Positions 27,029 through 35,284 of a stretch of DNA of 64,000 bases are shown one piece after another. A program made the position numbers and the translations under genes. The DNA comes from an uncultured Bacteroidota bacterium (GTDB taxonomy: Bacteria; Bacteroidota; Bacteroidia; Flavobacteriales_D; Crocinitomicaceae). Positions within the stretch are counted from its first letter, which is position 1, and every line of letters begins with the position of its first letter. The stretch is from positions 1 to 64,000 of the forward strand of contig CALCCB010000075.1 in NCBI GenBank assembly GCA_937899625.1, in the 5' to 3' direction. The notes under the pieces are model-generated. The model was not told the origin of the DNA. It made no database searches and saw only the letters and a program-made list of their open reading frames with translations.

Positions 27029-28543
27029 ATGAAACAACAACTACTGTTTGCCTTTTTCTTTCTCGGAATCCAAATCAATGCTCAAATTCAAGACACTACC
27101 TTTCATAAAGTGTTTTATGAGTCTACCATGAACATTGTCTCAAAATCAGGAGCCGTAAGTCCCGATGACGGACTGGTAATCGTGGGTGAGGTGGACAATT
27201 CTTACGCCTACATGATGAAGATCGATTCTGCCGGAACCTTTGAATGGTTTAAAAAAGCAGACGCACAATCCGGATTCAAAAAAGTGATCAGAACCTGGGA
27301 CTCTACATTTGTTGCAATTGGGGGTCAGTTCAATGTTGGCAATATGGTCAACGACGCATTTATCGTGAAATTTGATGTAAATGGAGATACACTCTGGACG
27401 AAGACCATTGAACATCCAACGGGATTGTCGTTGAACACTACCTCGATCGTAGAAAGTATTGACTCAAATTACCTCATCTGTGGATACACATCGGCACAGA
27501 ACAATTCATTCATGATAAAGATTTCCGCAGCAGGAGATCTTATTTGGAGCACCATTTTCAATCCAATCAACACTTCGTTGGCACAAGGGATTACCTATGG
27601 CCCTGACAGTACGATCTACATCTGTGGTCAATACAATGATGGGGTCAATTTTGTTTCATCCTATATTGCCTCCTTCGAGCACGATGGAACACCAATTTCT
27701 TCGACTGGCTATACTTCGGTAGACTTTTATGATATTGTTTATCACATGGATAGTCTTTTTGTTTTGGGAGCTCAGAGCTCAGAGATCTTAATTTCAAGAA
27801 TGGCAACCGATGGACAGATCGATTGGATGAATAGTTATTTCTATGTCTATGACAATACTCTGGATAAAATGCACCTCCACACTACCACAAACGGAAACCT
27901 TCTCACCATGGTGGGAGACAGAATGTTTACCACGAACGCCATTGAAATAGATCCGGAAGGATCTGTGGTCAACCAGAAGAATTTGATCATGGATGGAGTT
28001 GATCTATTGGAGACACAAAAGAATGGGTACTTTCTTCTGGGTTATGGCCCCCTCTATGGAATTAAGCTACTACAAGTTGACCATTTAGGAGTTATACGAT
28101 TGGATGAAACATTCAGTCCAAACAATGATTGTCTGTGGGATAGTTGGCAATCCATTAACCCAACTATCGTCACACCAGCATCGACAACTCTTCAAAGCAA
28201 TGGAACTTTGGTGGATAATCAATTAGCGATCGCATTCAACTCAGAATTGATCATTGATTACGAGGGCTGTGTAGATATATGGGGAGGAATCGATGAATCA
28301 GACCTACCGGAGATCTCCGTGTATCCTGTTCCGGCAAGTGACAAAGTCAATTTCAAACAGGATCAGGATCTTACTTTCTCACTTGTGATAACAGACCTAA
28401 CGGGTAGAATGGTAATTCAAAGAGCAAAAGTGATGGGTGAAACAAGCGTGGATGTATCCGGGCTTCCTCTAGGGAATTACATCTACAAGATCACTTTTGG
28501 TAATGATCAGGTTAGAACAGGAAAATTGAATATACTTCGGTAA
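27029..28543 (+). CDS. T9SS-secreted beta-propeller-like protein
   Basis: 504 residues from ATG 27029, which opens a signal peptide (MKQQLLFAFFFLGIQINAQ). The frame is open 81 bases further upstream, but that part overlaps the previous gene and is not secretion-like. The body has repeated short motifs of the type found in delta-60 or propeller repeats (GGLVIVGEVDNSYAYMMKID-like units, YLICGYTSAQ, YICGQYND, FVLGAQSS). The last 75 residues (ISVYPVPASDKVNF to KLNILR) form a type A T9SS sorting domain. It is probably surface-exposed or released. No enzymatic motif was seen. It converges with the Sco1 gene, stop against stop. Confidence 0.82.
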   Translation: MKQQLLFAFFFLGIQINAQIQDTTFHKVFYESTMNIVSKSGAVSPDDGLVIVGEVDNSYAYMMKIDSAGTFEWFKKADAQSGFKKVIRTWDSTFVAIGGQFNVGNMVNDAFIVKFDVNGDTLWTKTIEHPTGLSLNTTSIVESIDSNYLICGYTSAQNNSFMIKISAAGDLIWSTIFNPINTSLAQGITYGPDSTIYICGQYNDGVNFVSSYIASFEHDGTPISSTGYTSVDFYDIVYHMDSLFVLGAQSSEILISRMATDGQIDWMNSYFYVYDNTLDKMHLHTTTNGNLLTMVGDRMFTTNAIEIDPEGSVVNQKNLIMDGVDLLETQKNGYFLLGYGPLYGIKLLQVDHLGVIRLDETFSPNNDCLWDSWQSINPTIVTPASTTLQSNGTLVDNQLAIAFNSELIIDYEGCVDIWGGIDESDLPEISVYPVPASDKVNFKQDQDLTFSLVITDLTGRMVIQRAKVMGETSVDVSGLPLGNYIYKITFGNDQVRTGKLNILR

Positions 28544-29215
28544 TCAGTCTTCGTGTTCTTTGCCAAGTAGTATATGAATGTCATGGATCAGTTGATCCAC
28601 TTCCTTGGTTGAGGTTCCATCGTAATAACCACGGATTCGCATTTGCTGATCAACTAGTACGAAATTGTTGGTATGAATGAAATCACTTCCAACATCACCT
28701 TGGTTTTCTGCTTCAGCAGGTTTTAATACGAAGAATGATTTTCGAGCCAACGCATACAGATCTTCTTTTTTCCCGGTCAGGAATTTCCACTGAACATCGT
28801 CCGCTTTATGTCCAATGGCATAACGTTTCATTTGTTCAACCGTATCTGTATCGGGATCCACTGTAAAAGAAAGAATCTTAAAATCATCTACTCCTTTCAA
28901 TGACTTTTGAACGCGCTGCATCTGTGTATTCATCACCGGACAGATCGTTTGACAAGTCGTAAAGAAATATTCTGCCACGAATACTTTTCCTTTTACATCA
29001 GCATGTGAAATCGTTTTGCTATTCTGATCCTGAAACGAAAACGATCCTATTGTGTGTCCATAACCAATACGAAGCAATTCGGGATCAACCATTTCCTCTT
29101 CAAGATCTGTCGGATTGATAAAAGGAAGTTCTTCCTTCTCTTTCGGGCGGATCATAAAGTATGTAAACGTGATCCCTGCGATTGAAAAAATGATCAAAAA
29201 CCAGGTTCGGTTCAT
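28544..29215 (-). CDS. SCO1/SenC family copper chaperone
   Basis: 223 residues. A membrane anchor (about 4-22) is followed by a thioredoxin-like domain with the copper-binding CxxxC (C88 and C92 in FTTCQTICPVMN) and the distal His in SDFIHTNNFVLVD. Proteins of this family deliver copper to the CuA site of cytochrome c oxidase or keep it reduced. The gene is 14 bases downstream of the helicase gene on the same strand, so the two may be one transcript. No oxidase genes are in the window. Confidence 0.92.
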   Translation of the reverse strand: MNRTWFLIIFSIAGITFTYFMIRPKEKEELPFINPTDLEEEMVDPELLRIGYGHTIGSFSFQDQNSKTISHADVKGKVFVAEYFFTTCQTICPVMNTQMQRVQKSLKGVDDFKILSFTVDPDTDTVEQMKRYAIGHKADDVQWKFLTGKKEDLYALARKSFFVLKPAEAENQGDVGSDFIHTNNFVLVDQQMRIRGYYDGTSTKEVDQLIHDIHILLGKEHED

Positions 29216-29229
29216 GGGATAATTATTAC

Positions 29230-30456
29230 TTATTGAGGGTTTTGCTGTGGCCTTTTGAAGTTCTTCTTCTTTCGGAAGGGTTTTTTCTTCTTATTGCTTC
29301 GTTGTTCGATCTTCCATTCAGGGCCGGGTCCGAGTTCTTCTGGAACCGGAATTCTCTCTACCTCAGCCTCGATCAAACGCTCGATCTGCGCAAGCTTTCT
29401 CATGTCCTTCGGGTTTACCAAAGTGACCGCCTCTCCTTTTGTATTTGCTCTTGCTGTTCTTCCCACGCGATGTACATAATCTTCAGCATCAAAAGGTGTG
29501 TCGAAATTGATCACCATATTGATCTCCTTGATATCAATACCACGACTCATGACATCGGTCGCGACAAGTATTCTGATACGTCTCGATCGGAACCCTCTCA
29601 AGATCTCTTCTCTTTCTTCCTGGGTTCGGTTAGAAGACATCCCTTTCGATTGAAATCCTGCTGTTCTCAATTCTCTAACGATCTCATTCACCTTACTTTT
29701 TGATGAAGTAAAGATGATGATACTGACATATTCAGGTCTTTCCTTTAAGATAGATGCGATCAGCTTGATCTTCTGTTCATCGTAAGCAAGATAAACGGAT
29801 TGCTTCACCCCTGCAGCAGGCTTGGATATTGACAACGTGATCTCCTCCGGGTAAGAAAGGATCCTTTTGGCAAGATCCCTGATCTTTGGCGGCATTGTGG
29901 CACTGAACATTAGATTCTGACGATTGTCAGGTAACTGACTAATGATCTGCAAGATATCTTCAGCAAATCCCATGTCCAGCATCTTGTCTGCTTCGTCCAG
30001 AATCAAATGTTGAAGATTACTGAAATCAACATAACCCATAGCGATGTGTGAAAGCAACTTTCCGGGAGTAGCCACGATAATATCGGTCCCTTCGGAAAGC
30101 GTTTTCTTCTGTTCATCAAAATCTTTCCCGCTACCACCTCCATAAATCGCTATTGATCCGACAGAAACAAAGTAAGACAATCCCTGGATCTCCTGTTCGA
30201 TCTGCATCGCGAGCTCTCTCGTCGGAACGATGATCAGCGTGTTGATCGAAGTATCTTCTTTACCGGTAAGTTTATGTAGGATCGGTAGAATGAATGCTGC
30301 TGTCTTCCCTGTACCAGTCTGAGCACAGGCGATGAGGTCTCTCCCTTCAAGGATCAAAGGGATCGCTTGTTGCTGAATCGGGGTCGCATTGATAAACCCC
30401 ATATGGTCAATGGCGTCAAGGATCTGATCGTTAAGGCCGAGTTCTGTAAATTTCAT
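29230..30456 (-). CDS. DEAD-box ATP-dependent RNA helicase (RhlE type)
   Basis: 408 residues from ATG 30456. An alternative start 189 bases upstream would add an Arg-rich stretch unlike the family and would run into the terminator region. The helicase core shows the Q-motif (FINATPIQQQAIP), Walker A AQTGTGKTAA (45-54), PTRELAMQI, DEAD (154-157), SAT (185-187) and the C-terminal block ATDVMSRGIDIKEIN followed by YVHRVGRTARANTKG. The basic tail (KKKKPFRKKKNFKRPQQ) is typical of RhlE-like helicases of Bacteroidota. It unwinds short RNA duplexes, probably in ribosome assembly or cold adaptation. Confidence 0.95.
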   Translation of the reverse strand: MKFTELGLNDQILDAIDHMGFINATPIQQQAIPLILEGRDLIACAQTGTGKTAAFILPILHKLTGKEDTSINTLIIVPTRELAMQIEQEIQGLSYFVSVGSIAIYGGGSGKDFDEQKKTLSEGTDIIVATPGKLLSHIAMGYVDFSNLQHLILDEADKMLDMGFAEDILQIISQLPDNRQNLMFSATMPPKIRDLAKRILSYPEEITLSISKPAAGVKQSVYLAYDEQKIKLIASILKERPEYVSIIIFTSSKSKVNEIVRELRTAGFQSKGMSSNRTQEEREEILRGFRSRRIRILVATDVMSRGIDIKEINMVINFDTPFDAEDYVHRVGRTARANTKGEAVTLVNPKDMRKLAQIERLIEAEVERIPVPEELGPGPEWKIEQRSNKKKKPFRKKKNFKRPQQNPQ

Positions 30457-30483
30457 TGCATCAAAGGTAGGATAAATCCTTGT

Positions 30484-30514
30484 CAACAAAAAAACGGGTG
30501 GTAAAACCACCCGT
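30484..30514 (-). terminator. Intrinsic terminator of the small basic-protein gene
   Basis: Reading the minus strand, ACGGGTGG (30514-30507), loop TTTTA and CCACCCGT (30501-30494) form a perfect 8-bp stem followed by a run of T. Confidence 0.85.
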
Positions 30515-30523
30515 TCTTCATTT

Positions 30524-30730
30524 CTATCCAGCGTAACTTCGTTTCGCCCAATTGGCACAAGCCTTCTTTCTTCTTTTCGAAGTGCGCTTGTTCTTGCGTG
30601 CCTTCTTCTTGTCAATGTGCGAAGCAAAAACGGTTTCAGTAGCATCTGTATTCACCATTGAAACGGTCATTTCCTTTGCAGAAAGAGTAAAAGATGTCAG
30701 CAACACAATTCCAAAAAACAATCCTTTCAT
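30524..30730 (-). CDS. Tiny secreted Lys/Arg-rich protein
   Basis: 68 residues. The signal peptide MKGLFFGIVLLTSFTLSA is followed by a short neutral stretch and then a very basic tail (DKKKARKNKRTSKRRKKA, about 40-57), ending CANWAKRSYAG. There is one Cys. The gene has its own near-perfect promoter (TTG, 20 bp, TAATTTTG) and its own strong terminator, so it is a real monocistronic unit despite its length. A charged secreted peptide could bind nucleic acid, LPS or the cell surface, or act as a toxin; nothing in the sequence decides this. I know of no characterised family. Confidence 0.7.
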   Translation of the reverse strand: MKGLFFGIVLLTSFTLSAKEMTVSMVNTDATETVFASHIDKKKARKNKRTSKRRKKACANWAKRSYAG

Positions 30731-30755
30731 TTTGTTAGATTTTGATTAGACGGGG

Positions 30756-30786
30756 CAAAATTACATCAATCAAAACGTCAGCACAA
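30756..30786 (-). promoter_or_regulatory. Promoter of the small basic-protein gene
   Basis: On the minus strand TTG (30786-30784) and TAATTTTG (30763-30756) are separated by 20 bp, a full consensus match. The ATG lies 25 bases downstream. Confidence 0.65.
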
Positions 30787-30857
30787 AAAATTTGTAACAC
30801 AATGAGTTAAAATTTTAACGAGGGAATTGTCAAACATTTTTCTGAATTTTGTTAGAC

Positions 30858-31457
30858 ATGATCGACATCTCAAAAATCGGAACAGAGTTATTAAACACAT
30901 CGCTAATTGAATGGGTTGCGGTGATTTGCAGTATGGCCTATGTTATTCTAATCGCACGTAAAAGAATCATTGCCTGGCTGTTTGCGCTTATCGCTTCATG
31001 CATCTATGTCTATCTGTGTATTATCAGTCAATATTACCTTGAATCATTCTTACAGATCTTTTATGTACTCATGGCCATTTATGGTTGGTATTCATGGAAT
31101 AGGGCAGAACAGCATGATGAATTCATCAAAAGATGGTCCCATAAAGCACATGGAATAAACATCGTTTTAAGTACGGTCATTACCTTGATACTCGGTTATA
31201 TTTTTGATCAATATACCGACCAAAGCCTCCCCTATCTTGATGCTTTTACGACGGTATTCAGTATCGCCGCAACATTTATGGTGGCACATAGAATACTCGA
31301 AAACTGGATCTACTGGATCGTTATCGATCTCTTATCTATTCAACTTTATGCGAATAAAGACCTGAATGCTACCGCAGTTCTTTTCATCATTTACTCCATT
31401 ATCGCTATTGTAGGTTTCTTCCAATGGAGGACTTTGTACAAAAACCAGTCTTTATGA
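30858..31457 (+). CDS. PnuC/PnuT-family transporter, probably for thiamine
   Basis: 199 residues, about seven membrane helices. Motifs of the PnuC family are visible: the YGWYSWNRAEQ stretch, a charged loop, DAFTTVFSIAATFMVAHRIL, and NWIYWIVIDLLSIQLYANKD. PnuC proteins carry nicotinamide riboside or, in the PnuT branch, thiamine across the inner membrane. Because a TPP-riboswitch-controlled TonB receptor lies 0.7 kb downstream, the thiamine reading is more likely (inference). The start at ATG 30858 was preferred over the upstream TTG. It overlaps the next gene by four bases (ATGA), which links it to the kinase. Confidence 0.85.
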   Translation: MIDISKIGTELLNTSLIEWVAVICSMAYVILIARKRIIAWLFALIASCIYVYLCIISQYYLESFLQIFYVLMAIYGWYSWNRAEQHDEFIKRWSHKAHGINIVLSTVITLILGYIFDQYTDQSLPYLDAFTTVFSIAATFMVAHRILENWIYWIVIDLLSIQLYANKDLNATAVLFIIYSIIAIVGFFQWRTLYKNQSL

Positions 31458-31963
31458 TCAGAATTGCGATCACTGGACCCGAGTCATCCGGCAAAACAAC
31501 ACTTTCTGAAGCTTTATCAAAAACTTTAAATGGGTTACTTGTCCCTGAATTTGCGAGAACATACCTCATGGATCTTGATCGAGATTACAATGAAAACGAC
31601 CTACTGATCATCGCAGGAAATCAATTCAAATCCAACAGTCAGTCCACGCATCTACCCTACCTCATCGCGGACACAGAAATGACTGTTTTGAAGATCTGGT
31701 CAGAAGTTAAATATGGTACTTGTGCCCCTGAGATCAAGGATCTTCTTAAGCAACAGCAATTCGATCATTACTTCTTATGTTTTCCTGATATTCCCTGGGA
31801 AGATGACCCCTTAAGAGAACATCCTGAAATGCGGGAAGAGCTTTTTCACCTTTACCATTCAGAATTGGAATCAAGACAACTTCCATATACCATTATTTCA
31901 GGAGATCCAGCACAACGCATCGATCTTTGTCTAAAAACACTTGGTGTAATCAATAAGAATTAA
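31454..31963 (+). CDS. NadR-like P-loop kinase, probable vitamin kinase
   Basis: 169 residues from ATG 31454, overlapping the transporter stop codon. Walker A is GPESSGKTT (8-16), and an EFARTYL stretch follows, typical of the kinase domain of NadR (AAA_28 family). Further on are YLIADTEMTVLKIWSEVKYG and FLCFPDIPWEDDPLREHPE. NadR-like kinases phosphorylate nicotinamide riboside after PnuC uptake, trapping it in the cell. Beside a TPP riboswitch, the substrate could instead be thiamine (thiamine kinase or pyrophosphokinase-like activity); this is unproven. It is coupled to the transporter and ends two bases before the promoter -7 box of the riboswitch transcript. Confidence 0.82.
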   Translation: MIRIAITGPESSGKTTLSEALSKTLNGLLVPEFARTYLMDLDRDYNENDLLIIAGNQFKSNSQSTHLPYLIADTEMTVLKIWSEVKYGTCAPEIKDLLKQQQFDHYFLCFPDIPWEDDPLREHPEMREELFHLYHSELESRQLPYTIISGDPAQRIDLCLKTLGVINKN

Positions 31964-31972
31964 TTAACTTTG
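31941..31972 (+). promoter_or_regulatory. Promoter of the TPP-riboswitch transcript
   Basis: TTG (31941-31943) and TAACTTTG (31965-31972) are separated by exactly 21 bp. It lies at the very end of the kinase gene and about five bases before the riboswitch, so the receptor is transcribed independently of the transporter and kinase. Confidence 0.65.
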
Positions 31973-31976
31973 TGCC

Positions 31977-32062
31977 GTCTCTAAGGGGTGCCCCGTCACA
32001 AAACGGAGCTGAGATCATACCCATTGAACCTGATACAGGGTAATTCCTGCGCAGGGAAGATG
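31977..32062 (+). promoter_or_regulatory. TPP (THI-box) riboswitch
   Basis: The 5' UTR of the TonB receptor gene has the conserved parts of the thiamine pyrophosphate aptamer. GGGGTGCC opens P2, a P3 arm follows (CCCGTCACAAAACGG), then CTGAGA and CATACCC. The pyrophosphate-side domain has GAACCTGAT and the CTGCGCAGGGA end. It binds TPP and lowers expression of the receptor when thiamine is plentiful. The expression platform between 32063 and the ATG at 32148 has only a weak CCC-GGAA-GGG hairpin, so I cannot tell whether it acts on transcription or translation. Confidence 0.95.
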
Positions 32063-32147
32063 ACCATTAACCTCCCGGAAGGGAAGAAAATTATTTACGT
32101 ACAACCACCAAGAATTGGCCCCTTGTTCTTGTTTAATTTTTAAAAAA

Positions 32148-34649
32148 ATGAAAACAAGAATGGTTAAGTCGTTGTGGGCAATAGTTTTAACGCTATCGCC
32201 GATCATCGCAAATGCACAACACGAGCTTCGTGGAACTGTTGTGAACGACAAAGGAGAATCTTTAACCGGAGTTAAAGTTCTCCTGCACAACACTTATTTT
32301 GGCACATACACTGATCACGAAGGAAAATACTTGATCAATAATGTACCTTCCAACACCTATGTGATCGAGCTTTCGTTGATCGGTTATCAAACCCTTGAAC
32401 AGGAAATTACAGTTTTAGAGGGTCAGTCAAAATTTGACTTCAGGCTACAACCTTCTGTTTTGAGCATTGAGGAGGTTCAAGTTACAGCAGTTAGGGCAGG
32501 ATCATTAACTCCGACAACCTATACTAACCTTAACAAAGCATCGATAACCACCATGAACTATGGACAGGACCTACCTTATCTTCTTGAAGGAACGCCTTCA
32601 ACAGTGGTTACATCGGATGCCGGAGCAGGAGTTGGTTACACGGGTGTAAGGATCAGAGGCGTTGATCCGACAAGAACGAACGTTACTGTAAATGGAATTC
32701 CATTGAACGACGCTGAATCGCACGGAGTATGGTGGGTAAATATGCCAGATTTTGCTTCATCAACAGATCAGATGCAAATTCAACGTGGAGTGGGAACGTC
32801 TTCCAATGGTGCTGCCGCCTTTGGAGCAAGTATCAACATTAAGACCGATAACATATCCAGGGATCCATACGCAGCAATTGACAATAGTGCCGGTTCATTC
32901 AACACCTTGAAAAACACAGTAAAAGCCGGAACAGGCCTGATCAATGAGCGGTTTTCTGTAGATGCACGTCTTTCCAGAATTAGTTCTGACGGATTTATTG
33001 ATCGCGCAAATTCCAATCTGAAATCGTTTTATCTGTCGGGGGCATATATTATGAAAAACTCCATGCTCAAAGTAGATATCTTTAGTGGTAAGGAGAAAAC
33101 ATATCAGGCATGGTGGGGAATTCCTCAATCAAAATACAAGGGCGATGAACAAGGGCTGCTTACGCACTTTTACAACAACTATTATCCCGGCGGGATCTAC
33201 GAAACTGCAAGCGATTCTTCCAATCTCTTCAATTCAGGATCGAACACCTATAATTATTACTGGTATGATAATGAGACAGACAATTATCAGCAGGACCACT
33301 ATCAGTTGCATTATTCAAAAACCTTCAGCAACAAATTAGCGTTCAACATTTCAGGGCATTATACCAGAGGAAGGGGTTACTATGAACAATACAAACGCAA
33401 TCAGGATTTTTCGACCTATGGATTCGACCCTGTGGTCCTTGGGACTGATACGATCCAGAACACAGACCTTATAAGAAGACGATGGTTAGACAATCATTTT
33501 TATGGAGCAGTTTATGCGATTGCATACCGAAACAACAAAAACATGATCATCACTTTGGGTGGAGGGGCGAATCAATACCTCGGTAATCACTTTGGAGAAG
33601 TGATCTGGGCAAGAACCGCTTCTCAATCCGAGATCGGACAACGTTATTATGAAAACGATGCGAACAAATACGAGATCAATAATTACCTTAAGTTCAATTA
33701 CACCTACAAGAAACTTGCGGTGTATGCAGACCTTCAGGTGAGAAACATTGGATACTCCTACCTTGGACTAGATCAATCATTTGGAATTTTGATCACATTG
33801 GAACAGAGTCTAAATTTCACATTTTTCAATCCAAAGGCAGGCTTAATGTATACCCTTTCAAACCGATCACAGTTTTACGGTTCATACAGTGTCGCACATC
33901 GTGAGCCGGTGAGGGATGATTTTATCCAAAGCACTCCGTCGAGCAGGCCAACTCCCGAACAACTTGGAAACACTGAGCTGGGTTTTAAATATCGGGCTAG
34001 AAAGACGTTTGCCAATGTTACTCTGTATCACATGAACTATAAGGATCAACTGATCCTGACGGGAGAGATCAACGATGTTGGAGCCTACAACCGCACTAAT
34101 GTTGAGCAAAGTTACCGGGCAGGAATTGAACTGGAAGGAGGATACATGATCAGTAAGAAATTGAGTGTCAGTGCAAATCTTACTTTTTCTCAAAATAAGA
34201 TCAAAGAGTTTACTGAGTTCATTGATAACTATGACAACTACGACAGTAACGGCAATATGATCCAGGATCAGGTTGTTCATTCAAATACAGATATTGCCTT
34301 CTCTCCAAATCTGATCTCTTCTGTGGGACTACTTTACGAACCTTTAAAAGGGCTTGAAATCACATGGTTGGCAAAATATGTGGGTTCGCAATATCTGGAT
34401 AACACCTCAAGCAAAGACCGAACGCTGGATCCCTATTTCATCAATAATGCAGGAATAAGTTATTCATTTAAAAATTGGGGGTTCAAGGACATTAAAATCG
34501 GTTTGATGGCAAATAATCTTTTCAATTACCGATACGCAAACAATGGTTACACCTGGGGCTACATCTTGGGTGGCACTCGAGTGATCGAAAATTTTGTTTA
34601 TCCACAGGCAGGGAGGAGCTTTCTAATAAAGCTGTCTTTACAATTGTAA
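32148..34649 (+). CDS. TonB-dependent outer-membrane receptor, probably for thiamine
   Basis: 833 residues from ATG 32148, which opens a signal peptide ending IIANAQ. A carboxypeptidase-like regulatory domain is at about 23-105 (ELRGTVVNDKGESLTGVKV). A plug domain is at about 130-240 (YGQDLPYLLEGTPSTVV, IRGVDPTRTNVTVNGIPLND). A long beta-barrel rich in Tyr, Asn and Gly ends in the aromatic QAGRSFLIKLSLQL. It lies directly behind a TPP riboswitch, so it is the OMR1-type receptor expected to import thiamine or a precursor across the outer membrane with TonB. No downstream DUF4301 gene, often seen in this locus, follows here. Confidence 0.92.
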   Translation: MKTRMVKSLWAIVLTLSPIIANAQHELRGTVVNDKGESLTGVKVLLHNTYFGTYTDHEGKYLINNVPSNTYVIELSLIGYQTLEQEITVLEGQSKFDFRLQPSVLSIEEVQVTAVRAGSLTPTTYTNLNKASITTMNYGQDLPYLLEGTPSTVVTSDAGAGVGYTGVRIRGVDPTRTNVTVNGIPLNDAESHGVWWVNMPDFASSTDQMQIQRGVGTSSNGAAAFGASINIKTDNISRDPYAAIDNSAGSFNTLKNTVKAGTGLINERFSVDARLSRISSDGFIDRANSNLKSFYLSGAYIMKNSMLKVDIFSGKEKTYQAWWGIPQSKYKGDEQGLLTHFYNNYYPGGIYETASDSSNLFNSGSNTYNYYWYDNETDNYQQDHYQLHYSKTFSNKLAFNISGHYTRGRGYYEQYKRNQDFSTYGFDPVVLGTDTIQNTDLIRRRWLDNHFYGAVYAIAYRNNKNMIITLGGGANQYLGNHFGEVIWARTASQSEIGQRYYENDANKYEINNYLKFNYTYKKLAVYADLQVRNIGYSYLGLDQSFGILITLEQSLNFTFFNPKAGLMYTLSNRSQFYGSYSVAHREPVRDDFIQSTPSSRPTPEQLGNTELGFKYRARKTFANVTLYHMNYKDQLILTGEINDVGAYNRTNVEQSYRAGIELEGGYMISKKLSVSANLTFSQNKIKEFTEFIDNYDNYDSNGNMIQDQVVHSNTDIAFSPNLISSVGLLYEPLKGLEITWLAKYVGSQYLDNTSSKDRTLDPYFINNAGISYSFKNWGFKDIKIGLMANNLFNYRYANNGYTWGYILGGTRVIENFVYPQAGRSFLIKLSLQL

Positions 34650-34873
34650 ATAAAATTGCACGAATAACCATTGCTTTTGGCCGGACATAAGATAATTCCC
34701 TTAAAATCATCATCTATTTATAGTTATATCATTGATAATAATTAAAATGTACTGCATGAAAAATATACTGTGGATTATGTTCAATTACCTGAAGAAATTA
34801 GTTGGAAATCTTTATCTTGCAATTTTTATTTTGATAAACATACTTTTTCGCTCCGCTAACAATCAAATAGATC

Positions 34874-35284
34874 ATGAATCTAAAAGCAATATACTGTGTT
34901 GATGATGATGATGTAATCAATAAAGTCTTACTGTTCCAAATTTCCAAGTTCATTGAACATGAAGAAATTGTTGTTGAAACATGTAATCACCCCAAGGAAT
35001 GTGTTGAAATGATGAAGGAAAACTATAGGTTAGGAATAGAACCCCTTGTTTGTGTGGTAGATTTTCAAATGCCAGAAATGAGGGGAGATGAATTTGCAAG
35101 AATTGTCAAATCTCTTTTTCCTAAAATAAAAATTATTATGCTTTCAGGAAATTCAAATGCTCTATTAGTTTCCGAACTCGAAGAGGAAGGTTGTCTGGAC
35201 TTCTATATAACAAAACCTTGGGAAAAAGATGACCTAAAAGACAAGCTCAACTTAAGTCTTCCGCTAAATCTTAAATTTATGTGA
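34874..35284 (+). CDS. Single-domain response regulator of a four-gene sensory operon
   Basis: 136 residues, a CheY-like receiver only. The acidic pocket is CVDDDDV, the phospho-acceptor is D63 in VCVVDFQMPEMRGDE, then IIMLSGNSNA and the conserved Lys in YITKPWEKDD. There is no DNA-binding domain. Its stop codon (35282-35284) abuts the ATG of the porin-like gene, and the four genes 34874-39042 are separated by gaps or overlaps of 11 bases or less, so they are one operon. The gap to the receptor gene upstream (224 bases) is AT-rich and shows no convincing terminator. Confidence 0.85.
   Translation: MNLKAIYCVDDDDVINKVLLFQISKFIEHEEIVVETCNHPKECVEMMKENYRLGIEPLVCVVDFQMPEMRGDEFARIVKSLFPKIKIIMLSGNSNALLVSELEEEGCLDFYITKPWEKDDLKDKLNLSLPLNLKFM

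Noticed and set aside
29233-29703. 156-codon plus-strand frame opposite the helicase
   Set aside because: Antisense shadow of a well-conserved helicase; no family features.
32015-32293. 92-codon minus-strand frame across the TPP riboswitch
   Set aside because: It is the reverse of the riboswitch and the receptor signal peptide, which explain this region.
34756-34902. 48-codon frame with hydrophobic translation before the lone receiver
   Set aside because: It overlaps the receiver start, has no signals and AT-rich DNA gives such frames by chance.
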